Assembly: GCA_964531285.1 (NCBI GenBank)
Contig: CAZHDI010000047.1
Coordinates: 1 to 23,716 of the forward strand
Length of the DNA: 23,716 nucleotides
Direction: 5' to 3'
Origin: CAZHDI01 sp964531285
GTDB taxonomy: Bacteria; Pseudomonadota; Alphaproteobacteria; JAJFIK01
In this document: piece by piece, positions 6,524 through 13,876 of the stretch
Layout: every line of letters starts with the position of its first letter
How positions within the stretch are numbered: the first letter of the stretch is position 1
Position numbers and translations under genes: made by a program
Notes under the pieces: generated by a model
What the model was told of the DNA's origin: nothing
The model's input: only the letters and a program-made list of their open reading frames with translations
Database searches by the model: none

Positions 6524-7501
6524 ATGTCGAATTTTCTTCCGCCGCGGCCAGCCCGGCGTCCCGCTGCGCGCATCTTCGCGGTTCTGTGCGATCTGAGTGT
6601 TGCCGCCGGCGTGTTGAGTGCCCTTCTCATCTATGCCCCCGGCCCGGTCTATCCCTTTAATCTGGTGACCAATTTTGCCGGTCAAGGCGCGATTCTGGCG
6701 CTCGCCGCGGCCGTCGTTTTTCTCATGCTCGGGATGAGAATCCGGGCCAGTGCCATGGGGATCGTCGCTCTGGCGGCCGGTCTTGCGGTGGTGCCTTATT
6801 TGATGGGCCTGCCGCGTGAGGGCGTACCGGTGGGCGCCGGCGATGGTCTTGTCCGGATCATGTCGGCCAATATCCATGCCGATGCGCGCACGCTGAGCCG
6901 GCTCGCGGCACAGGCCAAGGCCCAGGACATCGACATTCTGATTCTTCAGGAAACCCACCGGATCGAGCCGGACCTGCTGCGCCGGACTCTGGCGGCCTAT
7001 CCCCATGTGACCGAGAGCACGGTCGGCATTCAGGGGGCCGCGGTCGCCTTTTCGAAGATCCCGTTCGAGGCGCGCTTTGCGCCCGGGGGCAAGGTCCGCC
7101 GGGTTCTGCAACTGGATCTGCGGGCGTCCTCGGGCCGCCGGTTCACCGTGCTGGCGGCCCATGCCACCTCACCGGTCAACGGCGCGCGGCTCAGCGAGCG
7201 CGACGGTGAGCTGTACGCGATGGCCGATTTGGGCCGCCGGGTCGACGGGCCGCTCATCATTGCCGGGGATTTCAACGTCACGCCCTGGACCCCCTCCATG
7301 CGGGCCGTGGAGCGCGCGAGCGGCACCCGGCGCGTGCCCAGTGCCTGGCTGCCCACCTGGCATCATCCGGTCCTGCCCATCGGTCTGCCGATCGATCACC
7401 TTTACGTGTCCGGGGATATCACCGTGGCGGATTGGACCGTCGGTCCCGATATCGGGTCGGATCATCTGCCGGTCAGTGCGGTGCTGATCTTACCCGAGTA
7501 G
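6524..7501 (+). CDS. Membrane-anchored endonuclease/exonuclease/phosphatase-family protein
   Basis: 325 residues from the ATG at 6524; an ATG at 6503 would add 7 residues and cannot be excluded. Three hydrophobic helices at about 16-36, 50-70 and 76-96 anchor the N-terminus. An EEP domain follows (about 108-325) with the expected active-site set: SANIH (Asn116), LQET (Glu143), AAHATS (His213), GDFN (Asp249, Asn251), DH (291-292) and SDH (Asp313, His314). Such domains hydrolyse phosphodiester or phosphate bonds. With this topology the domain may face either side of the inner membrane, and the substrate is unknown. It is divergent from the proteasome-like gene, with 120 nt between them, and its 3' end overlaps thrC by 12 nt (convergent). 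Confidence 0.85.
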   Translation: MSNFLPPRPARRPAARIFAVLCDLSVAAGVLSALLIYAPGPVYPFNLVTNFAGQGAILALAAAVVFLMLGMRIRASAMGIVALAAGLAVVPYLMGLPREGVPVGAGDGLVRIMSANIHADARTLSRLAAQAKAQDIDILILQETHRIEPDLLRRTLAAYPHVTESTVGIQGAAVAFSKIPFEARFAPGGKVRRVLQLDLRASSGRRFTVLAAHATSPVNGARLSERDGELYAMADLGRRVDGPLIIAGDFNVTPWTPSMRAVERASGTRRVPSAWLPTWHHPVLPIGLPIDHLYVSGDITVADWTVGPDIGSDHLPVSAVLILPE

Positions 7502-8806
7502 CGCGCGCTGATCCTCCAGCGCCGCGCGCAGTGCGCCGAGGCTGGCCTCCATGGGTCGGATCCGTTTGGGCCGGTCGAGCAGCGCGGCCAGCGGCGGTGC
7601 CGGATCGATCCGTCTGCCGATGATCGGCTCGACCACATCCGGGAACTTCGAGGCATGGGCGGTCGCTGCGACGACCCAGGGCGCCGCCCGGTCGTCTGGC
7701 GACAGACGGGCATGCGCGACCAGACCCACGGCGGTATGCGGGCACCACACCCGGCCGGTCCGGCGATAGGCATCTCCAATGGCCGACTCGATCAGCGCAT
7801 CGGACACCCAGTCCGCGCCGATACCAAAAGCCGTGAGATCGTCGCTGCCGGCCATGTGGGTCAAGCGTTCGAAATTGCTCGGTGCACCGACATCCATGGC
7901 ATTGGCCTGGGTCGGCACGGACGCGCGCGGCTCATAGCGCGCGGTTTCGAAATAGTCCGCCACCGTCCGGTTGGCGTTCACCGCACAGATGATCCGGCCG
8001 ATGGGCAGACCCATGCGCTTGGCCCACACGGCGGCAAGGGCATTGCCCAGATTGCCGGTCGGCACAATGACATTGACCGGCGCCCGCCCCTGGCGCGCGA
8101 CCACCAGCGCGGCCCAGGCGTAATAGCTCATCTGGGCCATCAGGCGCGCGATGTTGATGCTATTGGCCGAGGTCAGATGAAAGTCGCTCCGGAACGCCGG
8201 ATCGTTGAATGCCTGTTTGACCAGGGCCTGACAGGTGTCGAAATCGGGCCGGACCGAGAGGGTCGTCACCGTGTCCGACCAACAGGCCAGTTGATGTTCC
8301 TGGAGCTTCGACACCCGCCCCTCGGGATAGAGCACCGCGACCCGGGCTTCGCTCGCACCGTCGAAGGCCGCCGCGACCGCGCCGCCGGTGTCGCCGCTCG
8401 TCGCCACAAGGATGGTGAACGGCGCATCGCCCGGTTTCTTCAGGCGGCGCAGACACTGGGCCAGAAAGCGCGCGCCGAAATCCTTGAACGCCGCCGTCGG
8501 CCCGTGGAACAGCTCCAGCACCGCAAGATTTGGGGCCTGCGGATCGGGTGTATCGAGACCCACGGGAAACGAGAACGCCTCCCGGCAGATGGTCTCGAGA
8601 GCGTCCTCCAGCACATCGCCTTTGAAAAACGGGGCGAACAGCGCGGCGGCAATCCGCCAGAGCGGCCAGTCGGGGTCGAGCGTATCGGGGTCGATGGCCG
8701 GCAGGGTTTCGGGCAGATACAGGCCGCCATCGGGCGCCAGCCCGGTCATGATCGCCTCGCTCAAGGAGACGGCGGGCGCCTCGCCCCGTGTACTGATGAG
8801 TTTCAT
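7490..8806 (-). CDS. thrC: Threonine synthase
   Basis: 438 residues, full length for the long (type II) threonine synthases. It converts O-phosphohomoserine to threonine with PLP in the cytoplasm. The N-terminus STRGEAP followed by GLAPDGGLYLPE is characteristic. The PLP lysine is Lys108 in FHGPTAAFKDFG, and SGDTGGA forms the phosphate-binding loop. The ATG at 8806 overlaps the stop of thrB as ATGA, so the two are translationally coupled. The stop is TAA. The last 12 nt overlap the convergent membrane phosphodiesterase-like gene. Confidence 0.97.
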   Translation of the reverse strand: MKLISTRGEAPAVSLSEAIMTGLAPDGGLYLPETLPAIDPDTLDPDWPLWRIAAALFAPFFKGDVLEDALETICREAFSFPVGLDTPDPQAPNLAVLELFHGPTAAFKDFGARFLAQCLRRLKKPGDAPFTILVATSGDTGGAVAAAFDGASEARVAVLYPEGRVSKLQEHQLACWSDTVTTLSVRPDFDTCQALVKQAFNDPAFRSDFHLTSANSINIARLMAQMSYYAWAALVVARQGRAPVNVIVPTGNLGNALAAVWAKRMGLPIGRIICAVNANRTVADYFETARYEPRASVPTQANAMDVGAPSNFERLTHMAGSDDLTAFGIGADWVSDALIESAIGDAYRRTGRVWCPHTAVGLVAHARLSPDDRAAPWVVAATAHASKFPDVVEPIIGRRIDPAPPLAALLDRPKRIRPMEASLGALRAALEDQRALLG

Positions 8807-9786
8807 GATCGGCCAAGGTCCACGCGCGGAGTGTCCGTGCCCGCGATCAATTCCGCACCCGAACCATCGACCGGAGCGCGATAGAGCCGGTGCGTCAAAG
8901 CCGCTTCGCGCAGGGCCGCTGTAAGGGCCTGTTCCACCGCCGGTGCGGCATCGGCGGGTGCCCAGGCGAAAATCGACGGTCCGCTCCCGGACAAGGAACA
9001 GCCGATCGCCCCGGCGTCGAGCGCGGCGGCCTGGGCCGCGCCCAGCACCGGCACCAGATGGCGGCGCTGCGGCTCGATGAGGACATCCTTCAGGCCCGCG
9101 CGCAGCAGACCGAGATCGCCGCTCATGCAGCCGGCCATGAACAACGCCACATGACGCGAATGGAGCACCGCCGTCTCCAGCGGGACGGTGGCGCTGAGCA
9201 CGCCGCGCGCCATCCGGGTCTCGATGGCGATATCCGGATGCACGAGAAGGCAGACCAGATCCGCCGGCACCGGCAGCGGCACGATGCGCACCGGATCGTC
9301 TGACCGGGCCAGCACCAGCCCGCCGTAAAGGCTGGCGGCCACATTGTCGATGGTCGGCGGATCGGTGGAGGCGCGCTCGCCTTCGAAGGCACATTCGAGC
9401 AGGGCCTCGCGGTCCAATGGGGTCTCCAGCAGCGCATTGACCGCCACCGCGCCCGCTACGGCCGAGGCCGCCGATCCGCCCATGCCCGAGGCGAGCGGTA
9501 CGCCTTTCTCGATATCGAGCACGGCGCCGAACCCGGCCCCGGACCGGCTCAGGACCGCATCGGCGGCGCGTAACGCCGTGTTTCGGGGTGTCTCATGGGG
9601 CAGCGACGCAAGCAGACCGGACACCGCGCCCAGGCGTACGCCGGTCTCGGTAACCCGATGGGCCGTCACGGTGTCGAAGGCGACCGGAAAGGCCTGGCCC
9701 AGAATGTCGAACCCCACGGCAACATTGCCGATGCTGGCCGGGGCGCGGGCCCGGGCGGCGGCGGGGGCTGGAGCGGGCTGGGCCAT
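8803..9786 (-). CDS. thrB: Homoserine kinase, GHMP family
   Basis: 327 residues. It phosphorylates homoserine with ATP, the step before threonine synthase. GHMP kinase motifs are present: ARAPASIGNVAVGFDILG (13-30), the ATP loop PLASGMGGSAAS (97-108), and CSLSGSGPSIFAW near the C-terminus. The Ala/Pro-rich first 12 residues are variable. The ATG at 9786 follows GGAGAG at a suitable distance. Many alphaproteobacteria instead use an unrelated APH-fold homoserine kinase, so this version is informative about lineage. The promoter must lie in the 9787-9976 region. No threonine-rich leader peptide was found there. Confidence 0.96.
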   Translation of the reverse strand: MAQPAPAPAAARARAPASIGNVAVGFDILGQAFPVAFDTVTAHRVTETGVRLGAVSGLLASLPHETPRNTALRAADAVLSRSGAGFGAVLDIEKGVPLASGMGGSAASAVAGAVAVNALLETPLDREALLECAFEGERASTDPPTIDNVAASLYGGLVLARSDDPVRIVPLPVPADLVCLLVHPDIAIETRMARGVLSATVPLETAVLHSRHVALFMAGCMSGDLGLLRAGLKDVLIEPQRRHLVPVLGAAQAAALDAGAIGCSLSGSGPSIFAWAPADAAPAVEQALTAALREAALTHRLYRAPVDGSGAELIAGTDTPRVDLGRS

Positions 9787-9899
9787 CGTCTCTCCGGACA
9801 GGGCTGAAACAGAGGGTCCCGTGCGGGATGGTACCGGCCGGGACGAGGCACGGTCCCAGGATTTTTGTGCGGACTCAACCCTGAAGACGCGGCATCCTT

Positions 9900-9921
9900 G
9901 CCAGCCCGCATGGGGGCTGGC
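9900..9921. repeat. Perfect 8-bp inverted repeat with a 6-nt loop
   Basis: GCCAGCCC (9900-9907) and GGGCTGGC (9914-9921) flank GCATGG. No T-run follows on either strand, so it does not look like a terminator. It lies in the leader or promoter region of thrB, and could be an operator or an RNA hairpin. Confidence 0.5.
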
Positions 9922-9976
9922 GCGCGGGCCGGACCTGCCGTATTGCAAGCCCCTCGCCCGGCCTTTCCACAACACC

Positions 9977-10076
9977 NNNNNNNNNNNNNNNNNNNNNNNN
10001 NNNNNNNNNNNNNNNNNNNNNNNNNNNNNNNNNNNNNNNNNNNNNNNNNNNNNNNNNNNNNNNNNNNNNNNNNNNN
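9977..10076. other. Scaffold gap of 100 N with overlapping flanks
   Basis: Exactly 100 undetermined bases, the conventional size for a gap of unknown length. The last 11 bases before it (9966-9976) and the first 11 after it (10077-10087) are both TCCACAACACC. The two contig ends therefore overlap, and the true distance may be zero, or the gap may hide a repeat. Reading frames drawn across the N run are meaningless. Confidence 0.97.
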
Positions 10077-10101
10077 TCCACAACACCAAGGCACATCCGG
10101 T

Positions 10102-11058
10102 ATGCAGGACCTTCACCACTCTGTCGCGTTCGATGTGATCGAAACCGAAATCGCCGGCCTGCGCCGTCTGGCCGAGAGCCTGGACGAGCGCTTTTCCAAG
10201 GCGGTGGACATGCTCGACCGGGTGAAGGGCCGGGTGATCGTCTCGGGCATCGGCAAAAGCGGACATGTGGGGGCGAAGATCGCCGCGACTCTGGCCTCGA
10301 CCGGCAAACCGGCCCAATTCGTCCATGCCGCCGAGGCCTCCCACGGGGATTTGGGCATGATCATGCCGGAGGATGCCGTGCTGGCCCTGTCGAAATCCGG
10401 CGAGACCGCCGAACTCCACGATCTGGTGGGCTATACCCGGCGGTTCTCCATCCCGCTGCTCAGCATCACGGCCGATGGTGGGAGCACGCTGGCCCGCCAG
10501 TCGGACCTGACCCTGGTGCTGCCCGACGCGCCGGAAGCCTGTCCCAACGGCCTGGCCCCCACCACCTCGACCACCATGATGATCGCCCTGGGCGACGCCC
10601 TGGCCATTGCCTTGCTGAAGATCCGCAACTTCTCGGCGCGCGATTTCAAGGAGTTTCATCCGGGCGGGCGGCTCGGCGCCCAGCTCATGCGCATCGGCGA
10701 CATCATGCACAGCGGCGAGGCCATGCCTCTGGCACACACCGACACGCCGATGTCGGAAGCCCTCGTGACAATCAGCGCCAAGCGGTTCGGCTGCGTCGGT
10801 ATCGTCGATGACAGCGGCCGGCTGATCGGCATCGTGACGGATGGCGATCTGCGGCGGCATATGAGCGCCGACCTGATGGATCGCACCGCAGGGTCGATCA
10901 TGACCACCGCGCCCAAGACCGGCGTGCCCACCATGCTGGCGGCCGAGGCGGTGAATTTCATGAATGCCAATAAGATCACGGCGCTGTTCGTGGTCGAGGA
11001 CGGGCGGCCTGTGGGGATTCTGCATCTCCACGATGTGCTGCGGGCCGGGGCGGCGTGA
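10102..11058 (+). CDS. kdsD: D-arabinose-5-phosphate isomerase (KpsF/GutQ/KdsD family)
   Basis: 318 residues, the normal family length. It converts ribulose 5-phosphate to arabinose 5-phosphate, the first committed step to Kdo for lipopolysaccharide or capsule. An N-terminal SIS domain (about 40-170) carries GIGKSGHVG (49-57), HAAEASHGDLG (75-85) and ALSKSGET (95-102). The linker motif FKEFHPGGRLG precedes two CBS domains (about 205-260 and 270-318), including IVTDGDLRRH. The ATG at 10102 gives the expected N-terminus; the ribosome-binding site is weak (AAGG further upstream), and the sequence before it is close to the gap. Its last 83 nt overlap the convergent hydrolase gene. A KpsF-type paralogue for a capsule cannot be excluded. 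Confidence 0.93.
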   Translation: MQDLHHSVAFDVIETEIAGLRRLAESLDERFSKAVDMLDRVKGRVIVSGIGKSGHVGAKIAATLASTGKPAQFVHAAEASHGDLGMIMPEDAVLALSKSGETAELHDLVGYTRRFSIPLLSITADGGSTLARQSDLTLVLPDAPEACPNGLAPTTSTTMMIALGDALAIALLKIRNFSARDFKEFHPGGRLGAQLMRIGDIMHSGEAMPLAHTDTPMSEALVTISAKRFGCVGIVDDSGRLIGIVTDGDLRRHMSADLMDRTAGSIMTTAPKTGVPTMLAAEAVNFMNANKITALFVVEDGRPVGILHLHDVLRAGAA

Positions 11059-11845
11059 CGGCCAGAAATCCGCGGATGAGATCCTGCCGCGCCGCCGTGT
11101 AGGCCGCGTCCCAGACCGCCAGATGCCCCAGCGGCGCAGGGTCGTGGACATGGCGCACCCCGGGAATGGCGCGCAGAAAGGCGAGGTCCGCGTCTGGCGC
11201 GAAGGGGTCGTCCGCCGCCGTGAACACCAGTGCCTCCAGATGGGCCAGACCCGAGATCCCGGCGATATCCTCGGCCCGGTCCCGCATGATGCCCCGCCCC
11301 ACCGGGTGACCGCTCGCCGCGCTGGCGCGGTTTTGCGCCAGGGGGCCATGACAGGCCGGCGCGAAGGCAAGCTGGCGCAAAGGGCGCTCGGGCTGGCTGG
11401 CGGCCATCAAGAGCCCGGCCCAGGCCCCGCAGGACTGCCCGGCCAGAACGATGGCCTCGCGGGGCACGCCGGCCGCGATCACCCGGTCAACGGTCTGTGT
11501 CAGCGCCCGGGCGCGCCGATCAACCTTGCGCTCCCCGCTTCCGGTCACAAATTGGACAGTTGAGGAGAGAGCGGCGTCGCAGGTGCGGTAAATCCGAACG
11601 ATCCGGCTGCCCGCGCGGCGCCCGTCGAGATCGGCGATGCCGGGCGGCACGCCGGGGCATGTGTCGGTCTGGTATTCGTCGCGGCTGCCATGGGACCAGA
11701 TCAGCACCAACGGGGCGGGTGTTCTGGCTAGGGTATCGTCCCCGGCGAGAAAGCCCGCCGGGCGGTGCGGTACACAGGCGGTCAAAACAGCCAGGACGGC
11801 TATTGCGGGCGCCCGGCCCATGGTCCATGTCAAAATGGGAAACAT
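10976..11845 (-). CDS. Putative alpha/beta-hydrolase lipoprotein
   Basis: 289 residues from the ATG at 11845; an ATG at 11821 (residue 9) would give a more typical lipoprotein signal. The hydrophobic segment IAVLAVLTAC ends in a lipobox (L21-T22-A23-C24), so the protein is probably lipidated and exported. The mature part reads as an alpha/beta hydrolase: LIWSHGS oxyanion strand (48-54), AGQSCG with Ser138 as nucleophile in a GxSxG elbow, an acidic candidate in TAADDPF (209-215), and PLGHLAVW with His241. The last 28 or so residues are Pro/Arg-rich and are encoded antisense to the end of kdsD (83 nt overlap). The substrate is unknown. Confidence 0.72.
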   Translation of the reverse strand: MFPILTWTMGRAPAIAVLAVLTACVPHRPAGFLAGDDTLARTPAPLVLIWSHGSRDEYQTDTCPGVPPGIADLDGRRAGSRIVRIYRTCDAALSSTVQFVTGSGERKVDRRARALTQTVDRVIAAGVPREAIVLAGQSCGAWAGLLMAASQPERPLRQLAFAPACHGPLAQNRASAASGHPVGRGIMRDRAEDIAGISGLAHLEALVFTAADDPFAPDADLAFLRAIPGVRHVHDPAPLGHLAVWDAAYTAARQDLIRGFLAVTPPRPAAHRGDAESPQAARPRPRTAP

Positions 11846-11934
11846 GCCAATCGCTTAAGCGTCATCAGCCGAAACTTTTTCGATGCGGGTCGTAAGGCCC
11901 GCCAAGCCCTGTTCTAACCGAGGCGCCCTGCCCC

Positions 11935-12708
11935 ATGGTCCTGTCGTTCCTGAAAAAAACGCTCGCTAAAGATGCCGCCGCGCGCACCCCGCCCGGGCAG
12001 CGGATTTATGCGGTCGGCGACATTCATGGCCGGGCGGATCTCCTGGACCGCCTGATGGCCGGGATCGAGAAGGATCTGGCCAGCTTCAAGGGCGAGCGGT
12101 TTCATCTGATTTTCCTGGGCGATTATATCGACCGCGGGCCGGACAGCGCAGCGGTGATCGACAAGCTGATCGGTATTCAGAAACGCATGCCGACCGCGCG
12201 GTTTCTGATGGGGAACCACGAGGAGGCCATGCGCCGCTTCATGGACAATCCTCTGCGCGAGGAAGCCTGGCTCGATTATGGCGGGGTCGAAACGCTGGAA
12301 AGCTACCGGGTCGCCCCGCCCATGCCGCGCCAATCCCAGGAAGCCCTGATGGCGTGCGGCTCGAACCTCGTCAAAAAGCTGCCCGAGGCCCATCGCCGGT
12401 TTTTCGACCGTCTGGAGTTGTGCCTGACCCTGGGCGACTATTTTTTCTGCCATGCGGGCGTGAAGCCGGGCGTTCCCCTCGATGAACAGGACCCAGCGGA
12501 CCTTCTTTGGATCCGGCAGGAGTTTCTGTCCTCCGACTGGGAGCCGGGCAAGGTCATCGTGCACGGTCACACGCCTAGCGAGGAACCCAGCATCGGGCCA
12601 TGGCGAATCGGCGTCGATACTGGCGCCTACGCAACGGGGCGGTTGACCTGCGCGGTTCTCGAGGACGACGACCGGCGGTTTTTGTCGACCGCGCCGCGCC
12701 ATGGCTGA
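11935..12708 (+). CDS. PPP-family metallophosphoesterase (serine/threonine phosphatase-like)
   Basis: 257 residues with all hallmark motifs of the bacterial PPP branch: GDIHG (28-32), GDYIDRG (62-68), GNHEE (93-97), CHAGVKPG (about 178-185) and HGHTP (about 211-215). These residues bind two metal ions and hydrolyse phosphate esters. The size matches bacterial PrpA/PrpB- and ApaH-like enzymes; diadenosine tetraphosphatase activity is an alternative. No signal peptide is seen, so it is cytoplasmic. It is divergent from the hydrolase lipoprotein (89 nt between starts), and 120 nt upstream of the UDP-glucuronate epimerase gene in the same direction. Substrates cannot be predicted. Confidence 0.88.
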   Translation: MVLSFLKKTLAKDAAARTPPGQRIYAVGDIHGRADLLDRLMAGIEKDLASFKGERFHLIFLGDYIDRGPDSAAVIDKLIGIQKRMPTARFLMGNHEEAMRRFMDNPLREEAWLDYGGVETLESYRVAPPMPRQSQEALMACGSNLVKKLPEAHRRFFDRLELCLTLGDYFFCHAGVKPGVPLDEQDPADLLWIRQEFLSSDWEPGKVIVHGHTPSEEPSIGPWRIGVDTGAYATGRLTCAVLEDDDRRFLSTAPRHG

Positions 12709-12725
12709 GGGCGCGCAGCCTGTTC

Positions 12726-12770
12726 GGCGCCCGGGTTCCATGCTAGACGCTGGCAACCCGGCCGGGCGCC
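12726..12770 (+). repeat. Bulged GC-rich inverted repeat between the phosphatase and epimerase genes
   Basis: GGCGCCCGGGTT (12726-12737) can pair with AACCC..GGGCGCC in 12755-12770, leaving a 4-nt bulge and a 17-nt loop. There is no T-run after it. It may be an intrinsic stop of weak type, a processing element, or chance in GC-rich DNA. Confidence 0.35.
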
Positions 12771-12828
12771 TGCCCGGAGCCGGCAAGGATCAAAAGGGCG
12801 CCCGAGGCGCCAGGGAGACATCGCACGC

Positions 12829-13800
12829 ATGACGGTGTTAGTCACGGGAGCCGCCGGTTTTATCGGTTTTCATACCGTCCGGGCCCTCCTGGCGCGGGGC
12901 CGGCGCGTCATCGGCGTCGACAATCTCAGCGACTATTACGACCCGGCTCTCAAAGAAGCCCGTCTGGCGCAGATCGACCGGCATAACGGGTTTCTGTTCC
13001 GCCGCGCCGATATCGCAGATGCCGATGCCATGATGGCGCTGGCCGAGGATTTTCCGGACATTGACGGTATCGTTCATCTCGCCGCCCAGCCCGGCGTCCG
13101 GTATTCGCTCGATCACCCTTATCTTTATGTGCGCTCGAATGTGCTCGGCCATGTCACGGTGCTGGAACTGGCGCGCCGGCTGCCGCAGCTCAAGCACATG
13201 GTCTATGCCAGCTCCTCTTCCGTCTACGGCGCGAATGAGCATGAGCGGTTCTCGGTCGAGGACCGCACCGATCAGCCCACCAATCTTTACGGCGCGACCA
13301 AGAAGGCCGACGAGCTGATGGCGCATGCTTATTGTAATCTGTTCGATCTGCCGATGACCGGTTTGCGCCTTTTCACCGTCTACGGACCGTGGGGCCGGCC
13401 CGACATGGCGGTCTACAGCTTCGCCAATGCCATCATGAAGAACGAGCCGATCACCGTGTTCAACGATGGCGAGATGTGGCGGGACTTTACCTTCGTCGAT
13501 GACATTGTGGACGGCATCCTGCGGGCCCTCGACACGGTTCCGGCCGGGGAGCGGCCGAATGCGCTTTTCAATCTGGGCAACAGCCGGCCGGTAAAGGTGC
13601 TCGATCTCATCGAGAAGCTGGAGCAGGCGCTGGAGCGCAAGGCCCAAATCACCTTCGCGCCCATGCAGCGGACCGAGATGCTCTCGACCTATGCGGATGT
13701 GGATGCCACCCGCGCCGCGCTGGGCTATGAGCCGCGCACCAGCATCGATCTTGGGCTGACCCGCTTCGTCGAGTGGTATCGCGGCTATCACGGGCACTGA
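12829..13800 (+). CDS. lspL: UDP-glucuronate 4-epimerase (LspL/Cap1J-type extended SDR)
   Basis: 323 residues. It interconverts UDP-glucuronate and UDP-galacturonate in the cytoplasm. TGAAGFIG (6-13) binds NAD and Asp31 follows the second strand. The catalytic motif is YGATK (154-158) with the Ser run in YASSSSVYG (126-134). YGPWGRPDMA (185-194), followed by DGEMWRDFTFVDD, is the signature that separates uronate epimerases from GalE. GGGAGA at 12813-12818 precedes the ATG by 10 nt. With GalU and Ugd in this window it completes UDP-Glc to UDP-GalA. It ends at a strong bidirectional terminator. Confidence 0.9.
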   Translation: MTVLVTGAAGFIGFHTVRALLARGRRVIGVDNLSDYYDPALKEARLAQIDRHNGFLFRRADIADADAMMALAEDFPDIDGIVHLAAQPGVRYSLDHPYLYVRSNVLGHVTVLELARRLPQLKHMVYASSSSVYGANEHERFSVEDRTDQPTNLYGATKKADELMAHAYCNLFDLPMTGLRLFTVYGPWGRPDMAVYSFANAIMKNEPITVFNDGEMWRDFTFVDDIVDGILRALDTVPAGERPNALFNLGNSRPVKVLDLIEKLEQALERKAQITFAPMQRTEMLSTYADVDATRAALGYEPRTSIDLGLTRFVEWYRGYHGH

Positions 13801-13823
13801 TCGTCTCACCCATGATCACATGA

Positions 13824-13850
13824 AAAACGGGGCCGCGCGGGCCCCGTTTT
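13824..13850. terminator. Bidirectional Rho-independent terminator
   Basis: AAAACGGGGCC (13824-13834) pairs perfectly over 11 bp with GGCCCCGTTTT (13840-13850) around loop GCGCG. The T-run on the plus strand serves the epimerase, and the A-run gives a U-tract on the minus strand for the converging outer-membrane barrel gene. Confidence 0.92.
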
Positions 13851-13876
13851 GCGTTCCGATACGCCGTGCGGACCGT

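Larger units (their letters stand above)
9787..10101. other. Divergent intergenic region between thrB and kdsD, holding the gap
   Basis: 315 positions, 100 of them N. The sequenced part should hold divergent promoters, but I see no convincing -35/-10 pair. It contains one perfect inverted repeat (9900-9921) and the scaffold gap. No small ORF looks real here. Confidence 0.6.

Noticed and set aside
9788..9976. Threonine attenuator upstream of thrB
   Set aside because: No short ORF rich in Thr/Ile codons and no terminator with a U-tract was found before thrB.
9865..10101. Reading frames running through the N run and joining kdsD or thrB to upstream sequence
   Set aside because: Residues in the gap are unknown, and both genes have normal family starts outside it.
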